DNA from: Saccharofermentans sp.
GTDB lineage: Bacteria > Bacillota > Clostridia > Saccharofermentanales > Saccharofermentanaceae
Reading direction: 5' to 3'
Length of the DNA: 61,668 nt
Assembly (NCBI GenBank): GCA_024403695.1
Contig: JAKSRI010000016.1
Coordinates: 1-61,668, forward strand
A model generated the notes under the pieces. The model searched no databases. It was not told where the DNA came from and saw only the letters and a program-made list of their open reading frames with translations. Every line of letters starts with the position of its first letter. Positions within the stretch are counted from its first letter, which is position 1. Below, piece after piece: positions 43,262 through 52,488 of this stretch. A program made the position numbers and the translations under genes.

Positions 43262-44728
43262 TTACCTCAACTTCCAGGCGATATCCTTAAGGAAGAGTTC
43301 ATCCTCAAGTTTCTCAGGTGTTGTGTCTTTGTTAATATGAACAAACTCGATTTCCATCATTCTTGCCCAGTCACGCATCTGCTCTGCAGATACATCGTAA
43401 GACAATACTGTATGGTGAGCTCCACCTGCCATAATCCAGCACTCTACTCCAGTAAGGAGGTCAGGCATTGCGCGCCACATTACACGGGCAACAGGGAGAT
43501 TAGGCATAGGAAGAATAGGTTTAACGGCCTCAATATCCTGACAGATAAGTCTGAGTCTGCCACCCATGTCAATGAGGGATACAACAATGCCCTTGCCTGC
43601 CTTACCTTCAAATACAAGTCTTGCTGGATCTTTCTCGTTCATACCAATTCCGAGGTGATGTGTCTCGATTCTTGGCTTACCTTCTGCAAGGCTAGGACAA
43701 ACCTCGAGCATGTGTGCACCAAGTGAATACTCCTGACCTTCAACAAGGTTATATGTGTAATCTTCCATAAATGCGGAAGCTCCATTACCACCTTCACCCA
43801 TGGCTTTCATGATGGCTGTCATAGCGGAAACTTTCCAGTCGCCCTCACCACCGTAACCATAACCAAGGGACATAAGATGCTGAGATGCAAGACCTGGAAG
43901 CTGCTCCATGCCATAGAGATCCTGGAATGTATTAGCAAATGCCTTACAGCCTTCTGCATCCATCATCTTCTTCATGGCAATCTCTTCTCTTGCCTGATAC
44001 TTAATTGCATAAATATCATCTGTAGCGATATCGTACTTGGAAACATACTCGGCATACAAAGCTTCAACTTCCGCATCAGTAACCTCATTCATTGCCTTAA
44101 CGAGATCACCTGTAGCCCAGGTATTAACCTGCCATCCAAGCTGTGTCTGTGCCTCGATCTTATCGCCTTCTGTAACTGCAACATCTCTCATGTTATCGCC
44201 AAAACGCATAACCTTCATGGACTTGGATACTGCAACACCGATAGCGGCCTTCATCCAGTCACCGAGTCTGACATGAACCTTCTGATCCTTCCAGTAACCA
44301 GCGATAATCTTTCTAGGCTTTCTAAGTCTGGCACCAGCAAAACCATGCTCACGATCTCCATGTGCAGCCTGATTAAGGTTCATGAAGTCCATATCGATTT
44401 CTTCATTAGGAATAGCCTCATTGTACTGTGTTACAAAGTGACACCATGGCTTGCTCAAATCCTTTAATCCGTTAAGCCACATCTTTGATGGTGAAAATGT
44501 GTGACACCATGTGATGATACCTGCGCACTGATCCTGGTAATTAGCATCCTTTACAACGTCACAGATTTCCTTGTGAGTCTTAGCTGTAACCTTGTAAATT
44601 ACAGGATATGGAAGAACCTTGGAAAGCTCTTCTGCCATCTCCTTTGCTCTTGTCTCTACTGTATCAAGAACCTCTGGTCCATAAAGGAACTGGCTTCCTA
44701 CTACGAACCAAAACTCATAATTACTCAT
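43262..44728 (-). CDS. araA: L-arabinose isomerase
   Basis: The 488-residue enzyme converts L-arabinose to L-ribulose. The sequence has the standard AraA start ([16 protein letters not shown]), the [17 protein letters not shown] block, [24 protein letters not shown] near the metal-binding Glu, and ETHHLGIG with the metal-binding His. Length is typical. It lies 21 bases after the kinase stop and five bases before araD, in pathway order. Confidence 0.96.
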   Translation of the reverse strand: MSNYEFWFVVGSQFLYGPEVLDTVETRAKEMAEELSKVLPYPVIYKVTAKTHKEICDVVKDANYQDQCAGIITWCHTFSPSKMWLNGLKDLSKPWCHFVTQYNEAIPNEEIDMDFMNLNQAAHGDREHGFAGARLRKPRKIIAGYWKDQKVHVRLGDWMKAAIGVAVSKSMKVMRFGDNMRDVAVTEGDKIEAQTQLGWQVNTWATGDLVKAMNEVTDAEVEALYAEYVSKYDIATDDIYAIKYQAREEIAMKKMMDAEGCKAFANTFQDLYGMEQLPGLASQHLMSLGYGYGGEGDWKVSAMTAIMKAMGEGGNGASAFMEDYTYNLVEGQEYSLGAHMLEVCPSLAEGKPRIETHHLGIGMNEKDPARLVFEGKAGKGIVVSLIDMGGRLRLICQDIEAVKPILPMPNLPVARVMWRAMPDLLTGVECWIMAGGAHHTVLSYDVSAEQMRDWARMMEIEFVHINKDTTPEKLEDELFLKDIAWKLR

Positions 44729-44749
44729 TTATATGTCCTCCAAATGCAA

Positions 44750-46270
44750 TCAAATTTTTAAAATTGCTACACGCTCCACATCTAATGCACCGTGGAATGC
44801 AGCAATGTAATCATCAAATCCCTTAACACACTCTGGATCAGGTGCCAAAGTGGAACTCTTGGCATCAGCAAATACATTTTTGGAAAGGAAATCCTCCAGA
44901 GAATCTCCATCATTTTTCCATGCATAAGCTGCAAGTAACGCCATACCGTAAGGTCCGCCTTCTCCAGCAGTTTCCATAACAGTAACAGGAGTATTGCATG
45001 CTGCAGCAAGATAACTCTGGCCAACTACAGGTGTCTTAAACAAACCACCATGGCCAGTAATAGAATCGATCTCTACACCTTCACCAGCAAGAATATCCAT
45101 ACCTGTCTTCAAAGTTGCCATTGTGGCATAAAGCTGTGATCTCATAAGGTTCGCAAGTGAGAAGTTAGCGTCTGGTCTTCTGATAACAAAAGGACGTCCC
45201 TCATTAAGTGCTGTTACACCCTCACCAGCCATATAATTGATTGTCATTACGCCGCCACAGTCCTTATCACCTTCAAGTGACTTCTGATAGAGCTTTGTAT
45301 ACAGCTCACCTGCATCAGGATTAGCACCAAAAAGAGCCGCTGCTTCCTTAATAACTGATACCCACGCGTTCATATCATTTGTACAGTTATTACAGTGAAC
45401 CATCGCTACAGGAGCACCTGCAGGAGTAGTAACAACATCAATTTCCATATGTACGTTTGCAAGTGGTTTCTTAAGAACAACCATAGAGAAAATGCTGGTA
45501 CCTGCAGATACATTGCCTGTTCCAGGCTTAACTGCATTTGTAGCAGTCATACCTGTACCAGCATCACCCTCTGCAGGAGCAACTTTTATGCCAGCCTTAA
45601 GAAGACCATCAACAAGCTTTGATCCCTCTTCTGTTACAAAGCCAGCGTCCGCTCCTGCAGGAAGCACATCCGGCAGGAGGGATCTGACTTTAAGGGTGGA
45701 AGTTTTAAGAGAGATTAATTTATCAAATTTCGCGAGCATTTCCTTGTCATAGTCCATGGCCTCACTATCAATTGGGAACATACCTGACGCATCGCCAACA
45801 CCAAGGGCATTTACGCCTGTAAGCATGTAGTGAACATATCCGGCAAGTGTCGTAATATGTGCAAGCTTACTTATATGCTCCTCATTATTTAGGATAGCCT
45901 GATAAAGATGTGCGATACTCCAGCGCTGTGGAATGTTAAATCCGAACTCACGTGTGAGCTCATCAGCTGCCTGCTCAGTCATGGTATTCTGCCATGTACG
46001 GAAAGGCACCAGGAGATTCCAGTCTGCGTCGAAAGCAAGGTAACCGTGCATCATGGCAGACACGCCCATGCAAGAGATGTCGTCTTTGTTTTCTACGCCT
46101 GCGAGAGCGCTCTTAAGTCCCTTCCAGACTTCTGCGAGATCATAAGTCCAGACACCATCCTTAAGGTCAGACTTCCAGACATAGTCACCAGAAGAAACAG
46201 GCTTAAATGCCTCATCAATGGAGACCGCCTTGATACGAGTTGAACCAAATTCTATTCCAAGGTAATTCAC
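44750..46270 (-). CDS. FGGY-family kinase, probable L-ribulokinase
   Basis: The 506-residue kinase has the FGGY start GIEFGSTRIKAV, a central GDAGTGMTATN, and the late ITGHGGLFKTP and GEGGPYGMALLA segments for ATP binding. By family alone it could be a xylulokinase or ribulokinase. The position between the transporter genes and araA-araD makes L-ribulose the likely substrate, as for the AraK-type ribulokinases of clostridia that are not close to E. coli AraB. It follows the second permease by 17 bases. Confidence 0.88.
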   Translation of the reverse strand: MNYLGIEFGSTRIKAVSIDEAFKPVSSGDYVWKSDLKDGVWTYDLAEVWKGLKSALAGVENKDDISCMGVSAMMHGYLAFDADWNLLVPFRTWQNTMTEQAADELTREFGFNIPQRWSIAHLYQAILNNEEHISKLAHITTLAGYVHYMLTGVNALGVGDASGMFPIDSEAMDYDKEMLAKFDKLISLKTSTLKVRSLLPDVLPAGADAGFVTEEGSKLVDGLLKAGIKVAPAEGDAGTGMTATNAVKPGTGNVSAGTSIFSMVVLKKPLANVHMEIDVVTTPAGAPVAMVHCNNCTNDMNAWVSVIKEAAALFGANPDAGELYTKLYQKSLEGDKDCGGVMTINYMAGEGVTALNEGRPFVIRRPDANFSLANLMRSQLYATMATLKTGMDILAGEGVEIDSITGHGGLFKTPVVGQSYLAAACNTPVTVMETAGEGGPYGMALLAAYAWKNDGDSLEDFLSKNVFADAKSSTLAPDPECVKGFDDYIAAFHGALDVERVAILKI

Positions 46271-46287
46271 GATAAATTCCTCCGATA

Positions 46288-47349
46288 TTACTTATTAGTC
46301 TTACGCTTCAATACGATACTCTGGATAACAAGGAAGAGGCAGAGCATTGCAGCAACTGTAATATTTGTCCACCATGCCTCATCAAATCCAAGTGCAGAAA
46401 CGATATTCTTAATTGTGCTTAATGAAAGTACTCCAAAGAATGTTCCAGCGATATTACCTACACCACCAGAGAGCATTGTTCCACCGATGATGGAAGATGC
46501 GATGGCATTCATCTCGGCACCAGCTGCGTGAGAAGGTGAACCGGAACCAACGTGCATAAAGTAAACGAAACCACCGATAGAAGCGATTACAGAACACATC
46601 ATGTGAGCTGTGAACTTAGTAAGCTTTACGTTAATACCAAGAAGACTGGCATTAGCAGCGTTACCACCAACTGCGTAGAAACTTCTACCCATCTTAGTCC
46701 AGCGGAGGAATACGAAGAGTCCGATTACTACGAGAAGGGCAACAATTACACCAATCTCCACATAAGCAGGAATATAGATGCCGTGCTTATTAGTAGAACC
46801 CAGACCAGGTACGTAAATTCTCTTGGACTTCAAAGCCTGGAACTGTGCATTCTCAACGTTAAACTGTGTAGCATTAACGATTGTAGTAGCACCCTTGGCA
46901 AAGAACATACCTGCAAGAGAAACGATAAATGGCTGAATGTTCAGATAAGCAACAAGATAACCCTGAACGAGACCGTATCCAACACCGATTGCAAGAGCGA
47001 TAAGAAGTGCTGTAAATACGTTTCCACCCTTATAGTCGAGATGAACGGCACAACTCATACATACGAGAGCTGTCATGGTACCAACGGAAATATCGATACC
47101 GCCAGTGATCATTACAAGACTCATTGCGCAAGAGAGAATAATAAGTGCTGCATTCTCATTAAGGATGTTAAGGAACATCTGTGGCTTAAGAAATCCTGAG
47201 CCAAGGAACAAGATCGCACTTAAATACATAAGAACGAATACTGTAATAGTGATTGTAAGAAGCAGGTTTGTATCAGACATGTTTCTTACACGCTTTGCCA
47301 AAGAAGGCTTAGGAGCAGTTACTGCTGTAGCTTTTGCATTTTTAGCCAT
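46288..47349 (-). CDS. Sugar ABC transporter permease (YjfF-like)
   Basis: The 353-residue membrane protein has about nine hydrophobic helices and the BPD_transp_2 pattern of ribose/galactofuranose-type permeases: MSLVMITGGIDISVGTM early and ASSIIGGTMLSGGVGNIAG late. It pairs with the permease encoded just upstream (one base between stop and start) and the double ATPase to import a pentose or furanose sugar. Context argues for L-arabinose or arabinofuranosyl sugar. Confidence 0.9.
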   Translation of the reverse strand: MAKNAKATAVTAPKPSLAKRVRNMSDTNLLLTITITVFVLMYLSAILFLGSGFLKPQMFLNILNENAALIILSCAMSLVMITGGIDISVGTMTALVCMSCAVHLDYKGGNVFTALLIALAIGVGYGLVQGYLVAYLNIQPFIVSLAGMFFAKGATTIVNATQFNVENAQFQALKSKRIYVPGLGSTNKHGIYIPAYVEIGVIVALLVVIGLFVFLRWTKMGRSFYAVGGNAANASLLGINVKLTKFTAHMMCSVIASIGGFVYFMHVGSGSPSHAAGAEMNAIASSIIGGTMLSGGVGNIAGTFFGVLSLSTIKNIVSALGFDEAWWTNITVAAMLCLFLVIQSIVLKRKTNK

Positions 47350-47350
47350 A

Positions 47351-48442
47351 TTATGCTGCCTCCTTTGCTGACTTTGAAGTTACTTTCTTCCAGAAAGCAC
47401 TCATCTTCTCACGAACAACTGGAGCAGAGAGAACAACAAGGATAATAACTACGATAGCCTTGTATGCAGGAAGAGCAGTGGACTCTACCTTAAACTTGAA
47501 AAGTGTTGTTGTAAGGAACTGGATAATATAAGCACCCATGATAGAAGAAGCCATATTGAACTTACCACCACCAAGTGAGTTACCACCAAGAGCAACTGCG
47601 AGGATAGCATCCATCTCGATATCCTTAGCAACAACTGAATAGTTGATTGTAGAAATTCTTGATACCTTGATAAGACCAACAACTGCTACACAGAGACCAA
47701 GAATAATGTAAGTAATGAGCTTAACCTTTGCAGGATCTATACCGTTAAGTCTTGAAGAACTTGGGTTAATACCAACAGCCTGTGAGTAAAGACCGAGGGT
47801 TGTAAACTTCAAAACAAGTGTAATGATAATTACACAAATAGCTGCGATAAAGAATGGTGTTGGAACAGGAATTCCAGGGATAAAGTTTCCAAAATAAGCA
47901 AATGTTGGATCGTTAATTACTGGGAGTGTGTTGTTGTTAATCCAAGCTGCAATTGAACGACCAGCTGTAAAGAGAATCAATGTTGCAATCATTGGCTGTA
48001 TCTTGAAGTAAGCAACGAGTACACCGTTAAATGCACCGAAAATCATTGATACGATAGCAGCTACAAGGAATGCAAAAAGCATATTTGCTACTGTAATTGG
48101 TCTGTTGCAGAGAATTCGGAGAATTACGGATCCTGCAATAGCGATTGTGGAACCAACGGAAATATCCTGTCCACCAGATGCGGATGTAACAAGAGTCATA
48201 CCGATAGCAAGAATTACAAGCTCGGATGCGTTGTTAAGAATTGTAATAAGATAACCTGATAATACAGGATCGCCATTACTGTTTGTACCAAGTTTGATAG
48301 CAAAGAATGATGGGTCCATTATAAGGTTAAAAAGCACAAGAATTGTAAGCGCCGCAATAGGTATAAAGAACTGCTTGCGTGTAAGAGCAACAACTGTCTC
48401 GAGGAAAGAACCGCTCTTTTTTGTACTGACTTTCTGTGTCAT
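47351..48442 (-). CDS. Sugar ABC transporter permease (YtfT-like)
   Basis: The 363-residue membrane protein has the same fold as the next permease, with TLVTSASGGQDISVGSTI and the late AVALGGNSLGGGKFNM segment. Two different permeases per transporter is the layout of the YtfQRT-YjfF galactofuranose system. Its ATG overlaps the stop of the ATPase gene by one base (TGATG), so translation is coupled. Confidence 0.9.
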   Translation of the reverse strand: MTQKVSTKKSGSFLETVVALTRKQFFIPIAALTILVLFNLIMDPSFFAIKLGTNSNGDPVLSGYLITILNNASELVILAIGMTLVTSASGGQDISVGSTIAIAGSVILRILCNRPITVANMLFAFLVAAIVSMIFGAFNGVLVAYFKIQPMIATLILFTAGRSIAAWINNNTLPVINDPTFAYFGNFIPGIPVPTPFFIAAICVIIITLVLKFTTLGLYSQAVGINPSSSRLNGIDPAKVKLITYIILGLCVAVVGLIKVSRISTINYSVVAKDIEMDAILAVALGGNSLGGGKFNMASSIMGAYIIQFLTTTLFKFKVESTALPAYKAIVVIILVVLSAPVVREKMSAFWKKVTSKSAKEAA

Positions 48443-49953
48443 CAGCTTTCACCTCCGGCAATAGTTTCCATAATTTTATTCTGTGTAAGTTCGCTCTCAT
48501 TAAGCTCGCCTACTACTTTTCTGTCTCTCATGACAATAAGTCTTGAACATGTTCTGATCATCTCATCGAGCTCGGAAGAAATGAATGTAACACTCTTTCC
48601 TTCTTCCTTGGCAAGCTTAAGAGCCAGCTTCTGAATCTCAACCTTTGTTCCGATATCGATACCTCTTGTAGGCTCATCAAGAATAAGATATTTAGGATCT
48701 GTGAGGAGCCATCTGGCAAGGATACACTTCTGCTGATTACCACCAGAAAGCTGACCGATAGGTGTCTCAGAGGAAGCTGTCTTAATCTCGAGAAGCTCAA
48801 TGTACTTCTGAGCAAACTCCTCAGCCTTAGCCTTGGAAATAGGATGATTCCATCCCTTCATTACCTGATATGCAAGGATAATGTTGTCCTTAACAGAAAG
48901 ATCGTAAACAATACCGTCAAGCTTTCTGTCCTCAGGAAGATAACCAATACCTGCCTTCATTGCATCAAGAGGCTTCTTAATCTTTATTGGCTTACCGTCA
49001 ATCTTAACCTCACCGGCAATAACCTTATCTGCACCAAAAATAGATCTTACACACTCGCTTCGGCCTGAACCAAGAAGTCCTGTAAAACCATTAACTTCGC
49101 CCTTCCAGATTTTGAAATCGAAAGGCTTAATACCTGCGTCTGACTGGAGTCCTGTACATTCGATTACAGGTGTACCAACCTTTATATCTTCTGCTTCTGG
49201 ATCAACAGTCTTAATATCAGACATCTCATCGAATTCCTTACCAAGCATCTTAGATACAAGCTGAACTCTTGGGAGATCCTGAATAACATACTCGCCGACA
49301 AGCTGACCGTCACGAAGAACAGTGATTCTGTCGCATACTTCGTATACCTGATCCAAAAAGTGAGTTACAAAAATAATACCTACGCCCTTAGCCTTAAGAT
49401 CTCTCATAAGCTTAAAGAGCTTTGCTACCTCGTTCTCATCAAGGGAAGATGTAGGCTCATCGAGAATAAGAACCTTACACTCCATATCAACTGCTCTGGC
49501 GATAGCAACCATCTGCTGAACAGCGATTGAACAGCTACCAAGCTGCTGTGTAGCTGTAGCTGGAATACCAAGTGAAGTAAGAAGCTCTGTAGTTCTTGCA
49601 TTCATCTTCTTCCAGTTTGTAATTTTGCCCTTGCCTCTTCCGATAAACATGTTCTCAGCTACTGTGAGGTTAGGACACAATGCGATTTCCTGATAAACAG
49701 TACTGATGCCGACATTCTGGGCATCCTGTGGAGACTTAATATTAGCCTCTTTTCCTTCAATACGAACTTTACCTTCGTCCTTTGTATAAACTCCGGTAAG
49801 TACTTTAATCAATGTAGATTTTCCGGCTCCATTCTCACCCATGAGTGCGTGAATCTCACCACTACGGAGAGTGAAGTCCACATTATGAAGTGCTCGAACA
49901 CCGGGAAAGTATTTACAGATTCCGTTAAGCTGAAGCAAAACGTCGTTTTCCAT
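48442..49953 (-). CDS. Sugar ABC transporter ATPase, two domains (YtfR/RbsA-like)
   Basis: The 503-residue cytoplasmic protein has two ABC domains in tandem. The first has Walker A GENGAGKST near residue 38, a modified signature (GSCSIAVQQM) and Walker B ILDEPTSSLD. The second has a weak Walker A (GLLGSGRSE), the canonical LSGGNQQK signature and ILDEPTRGID. This asymmetry is normal for the monosaccharide (CUT2) group, in which one site is mainly structural. Its start is separated from the binding-protein gene by a hairpin with a T-run. Confidence 0.93.
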   Translation of the reverse strand: MENDVLLQLNGICKYFPGVRALHNVDFTLRSGEIHALMGENGAGKSTLIKVLTGVYTKDEGKVRIEGKEANIKSPQDAQNVGISTVYQEIALCPNLTVAENMFIGRGKGKITNWKKMNARTTELLTSLGIPATATQQLGSCSIAVQQMVAIARAVDMECKVLILDEPTSSLDENEVAKLFKLMRDLKAKGVGIIFVTHFLDQVYEVCDRITVLRDGQLVGEYVIQDLPRVQLVSKMLGKEFDEMSDIKTVDPEAEDIKVGTPVIECTGLQSDAGIKPFDFKIWKGEVNGFTGLLGSGRSECVRSIFGADKVIAGEVKIDGKPIKIKKPLDAMKAGIGYLPEDRKLDGIVYDLSVKDNIILAYQVMKGWNHPISKAKAEEFAQKYIELLEIKTASSETPIGQLSGGNQQKCILARWLLTDPKYLILDEPTRGIDIGTKVEIQKLALKLAKEEGKSVTFISSELDEMIRTCSRLIVMRDRKVVGELNESELTQNKIMETIAGGES

Positions 49954-49974
49954 AGTACCCTCCTATTTTTTCTA

Positions 49975-50027
49975 TAAAAAACCACACGCGGTGCGGAAAT
50001 GAGATTCAAAATCCGAACCGCGTGCGG
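49975..50027 (-). terminator. Internal hairpin between binding-protein and transporter genes
   Basis: In the leftward transcript, CCGCACGCGGTTCGGA (50027-50012) pairs with TCCGCACCGCGTGTGG (49997-49982) with few mismatches, followed by a T-rich stretch (TTTTTTATAG). It lies 40 bases after the binding-protein stop and about 30 before the ATPase start. It would end most transcripts, leaving excess binding-protein mRNA and stabilising its 3' end. Confidence 0.75.
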
Positions 50028-50066
50028 CTAATAATTTTTTAAACTAACATTCTAATTTAAGATGGA

Positions 50067-51035
50067 TTAGATACCATACTGATCAACATCAGCCTGTGTG
50101 ATAGAGTCAGCAGAGAAACCCTTCTCCTCAAGGATTACAACCTTCTCTGTGATTTCCTTACCAGCCTCGAGATCCTTGATGATTGCATCAATGTAAGAAG
50201 CCTGGAATGGGTTGCACTGACCATCATAGTTCCAGTTACCTGCGAGAAGCTCAGCAAGTGCCCAGCTGTTGCAGTCAAAGCCCATAACGATAACGTCACC
50301 GCCGATACCGTGAGAGATGTTAGCTGCATCGAGAGCTGCTACAGCACCCTTAGCCATATCATCGTTCTCAGCATAGATAACGTTGAAAGACTCACCAGAG
50401 TCGATAACGGACTGAACGATCTGCTGTGCGTTGTCTGCGTTCCACTCAGCTGTCTGCTGTGTAACGAGGTTCCAGTTAGCGTTATCAGCTACCTTCTTAT
50501 CAAGAGCGCCAGAACGGCCGATCTGAGCTGCAGAACCCATAACACCCTGGATATGGATTACGTTGTACTCATCAAGACCCTGATCTGCGAGCCATGAAAC
50601 TGCTGTGTCACCCTCTTTTGCCATATCAGAAACGATAGAAGCAACATAGAGAGAATCGTCTGCATCAATTGTACGGTCGAAAAGGATAACCTGGATACCA
50701 GCATCCTTAGCGTCCTTAAGTACTGTATCCCAACCAGATGTACCAGCTGCGGAAATAAGGAGGTAATCTACCTCATCCTGGATGAACTGCTGAGCGTAAG
50801 CGATCTGCTCATCGTTCTTAAGGGAGTAAGCGAAAGATGCATCATAGCCGTTCTCTTCTGTGAACATTTCCTTCATGGACTTGTCGTTAGCTGTACGATA
50901 ACCAGACTCGTTAGGATCGTTGTTAATGATACCAACCTTAATAAGACCATTGTCATCTTCTGCCTTCTTTGCGGAGCATGCGAATGCTGAGAAAGCCAAA
51001 CATGCTGTTACAAGCAAAGCCAAAAACTTCTTCAT
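50067..51035 (-). CDS. Sugar-binding lipoprotein of the arabinose-locus transporter (YtfQ-like)
   Basis: The 322-residue protein has a lipoprotein signal peptide (FSAFAC lipobox near residue 20) and a type I periplasmic-binding fold: VGIINNDPNESGYRTANDKS, VDYLLISAAGTSGWD, GSAAQIGRSGALDKKV and a late GFDCNSWALAEL. It should capture the sugar outside the cell and deliver it to the two permeases. It is highly expressed by its codon use and by the hairpin behind it. A paralog at 52489-53469 is linked to the two-component system instead. Confidence 0.92.
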   Translation of the reverse strand: MKKFLALLVTACLAFSAFACSAKKAEDDNGLIKVGIINNDPNESGYRTANDKSMKEMFTEENGYDASFAYSLKNDEQIAYAQQFIQDEVDYLLISAAGTSGWDTVLKDAKDAGIQVILFDRTIDADDSLYVASIVSDMAKEGDTAVSWLADQGLDEYNVIHIQGVMGSAAQIGRSGALDKKVADNANWNLVTQQTAEWNADNAQQIVQSVIDSGESFNVIYAENDDMAKGAVAALDAANISHGIGGDVIVMGFDCNSWALAELLAGNWNYDGQCNPFQASYIDAIIKDLEAGKEITEKVVILEEKGFSADSITQADVDQYGI

Positions 51036-51068
51036 AAATTTTCCTCTCTTTCATATAGAAAAGTTTCT

Positions 51069-51086
51069 GACAACATCAGTGTTGTC
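51069..51086. promoter_or_regulatory. Perfect inverted repeat in the binding-protein leader
   Basis: GACAACA-TCAG-TGTTGTC lies between the predicted transcription start (near 51093) and the ATG at 51035. It may be an operator for the AraR-type repressor or a stabilising 5' hairpin of the mRNA. Confidence 0.5.
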
Positions 51087-51099
51087 CTTCGATGATTCG

Positions 51100-51128
51100 A
51101 TTGTAACAACAGTATTTTTTGCTCACAA
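51100..51128 (-). promoter_or_regulatory. Predicted promoter of the arabinose transport operon
   Basis: Reading leftward, TTGTGA (51128-51123), a 17-base spacer and TACAAT (51105-51100) form a promoter about 65 bases before the binding-protein ATG. Confidence 0.55.
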
Positions 51129-51134
51129 TAAAGG

Positions 51135-51212
51135 CCAGACACATTTCATTTTATGAACAATACAAATTTTTACGCCCTCGCACAAAAACCAGACAAATTT
51201 TAAAGTGCCAGA
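51135..51212 (-). promoter_or_regulatory. Repeated TGTCTGG words upstream of the arabinose promoter
   Basis: CCAGACA occurs at 51135-51141 and 51189-51195, 54 bases apart, with a shorter CCAGA at 51208-51212. Read leftward these are TGTCTGG words, the first seven bases upstream of the -35 box. Direct repeats there suit activation by the AraC-type regulator encoded at 54878-56479 (inference). The rest of this 363-base gap is AT-rich with no gene. Confidence 0.4.
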
Positions 51213-51327
51213 AAATTATGTTGAAAATCCTACATTTATACCACTTTTTTGTTTGTTTTTTTCAGAATTGTATAAAAATCTCAAATGGAATATCCTTTGT
51301 CATTCCGCACACAAGCTTTGTTTTTAA

Positions 51328-51355
51328 TTGATTTTTTTACTCTCGTTTGTATAAT
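51328..51355 (+). promoter_or_regulatory. Predicted promoter of the AraR-type regulator
   Basis: TTGATT (51328-51333), a 16-base spacer and TATAAT (51350-51355) lie about 45 bases before the ATG at 51399, with AAGGAAA between. Confidence 0.55.
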
Positions 51356-51398
51356 TTTATAAATTGAACTTTACAAAATTTTAAGGAAAACGCCCCAA

Positions 51399-52466
51399 AT
51401 GGCCTCAAAGTATAAAATAATCGCCCAAATTCTAAAAGAAGATGTTATGACCCACAGAAATGAGGGTGATTATAAGCTGGATACAGAAAAGGAACTTTGT
51501 GAGAGATTTGGTGTCAGCCGTGAGACTATCCGCCGCGCATTAGGCGAACTGTTAGAAGAAGGTCTGATTAAGAGCCGCCAGGGTAGTGGTTACTATGTTC
51601 CTGGAATTAACTCAGAGTATCTGAAACAGATTGCCGTAATAGTTACTTTCGAAGACGAGTATATTTTCCCAACAGTTTTGCACGATATGCAGAGCGTTCT
51701 TAACCAGCATGGATACACAATAAAAATCTATCCTACGCTTAACCGAGTATCAGCAGAACGTGAAATCCTGCAGGGATTGCTTATGCATCCAGTAGGCGGA
51801 ATAATTGCAGAGGGGTCCAAGACTGCTCTTCCTAATCCTAATGAGGATCTGTACCTGGAACTCACCAAAAAAGGCGTCCCTATAGTTTTCTTTCAGGGAA
51901 TTTCCAGAAATCTCCAGAAGTCTATCCCTTATATTGTTGATGATAATTACGGCGGTGGTTATACCCTGGCCACTTACCTGATGAATAAGGGTTATCGACG
52001 TCTGGGTGGCATATTTAAAAGCGATGATATTCAGGGTATAGACAGATACAGTGGCATGATGCATTCCATCAGAGACCGAGGCTATGCACTGCCTGACAGA
52101 AGTATCTGCTGGTTTGATACAGAACAGTACGCCACTGTGGTACACGACAATTCAGAAATATTAAATGACTTTCTTAAAGAGAGACTGAATCATTGTGATG
52201 CTATAATCTGCTACAACGACGAGATTGCCTACAATCTTATTAAGCTGTTAAAAACCAAAGGCCGAAATGTGCCAGATGATATAGCGATTGTATCTTTTGA
52301 TAATTCTTATTACAGCAGAATCTGTCCGGTTCCAATCACCTCTATGTGGCACAGTAATCAGAGAATGGGACTGGAGACAGCTAACTCATTATTGGCATTA
52401 ATTAAGGGTAAAAAGAACACATCCAAGGCACTGCCATGGGAGTTAATCGTTAGAAATTCCGGCTGA
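51399..52466 (+). CDS. araR: AraR-type repressor (GntR DNA-binding, LacI-type sensor)
   Basis: The 355-residue protein has an N-terminal GntR winged helix (residues about 5-68: TEKELCERFGVSRETIRRAL, IKSRQGSGYYV) joined to a LacI-type sugar-binding domain (IAVIVTFEDEYIFP, GIIAEGSKT, ICYNDEIAYNLI, IVSFDNSYYSRI). This exact domain pairing defines AraR of Bacillus and clostridia, which releases DNA when L-arabinose is bound. It is divergent from the transporter operon it probably represses. The second half closely follows AraR order, but the operator sequence of Bacillus is not evident here. Confidence 0.88.
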   Translation: MASKYKIIAQILKEDVMTHRNEGDYKLDTEKELCERFGVSRETIRRALGELLEEGLIKSRQGSGYYVPGINSEYLKQIAVIVTFEDEYIFPTVLHDMQSVLNQHGYTIKIYPTLNRVSAEREILQGLLMHPVGGIIAEGSKTALPNPNEDLYLELTKKGVPIVFFQGISRNLQKSIPYIVDDNYGGGYTLATYLMNKGYRRLGGIFKSDDIQGIDRYSGMMHSIRDRGYALPDRSICWFDTEQYATVVHDNSEILNDFLKERLNHCDAIICYNDEIAYNLIKLLKTKGRNVPDDIAIVSFDNSYYSRICPVPITSMWHSNQRMGLETANSLLALIKGKKNTSKALPWELIVRNSG

Positions 52467-52488
52467 TACTCTGAATTGATACTCTGTA

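Noticed and set aside
44750..46270. Xylulokinase
   Set aside because: The FGGY family cannot tell them apart by eye, and araA-araD directly downstream require a ribulokinase; no xylose isomerase gene is present.
51036..51398. Bacillus-type AraR operator (ATTTGTACGTACAAAT-like)
   Set aside because: The region has several TTTGTA halves but no clear full palindrome of that consensus, so it was not called.
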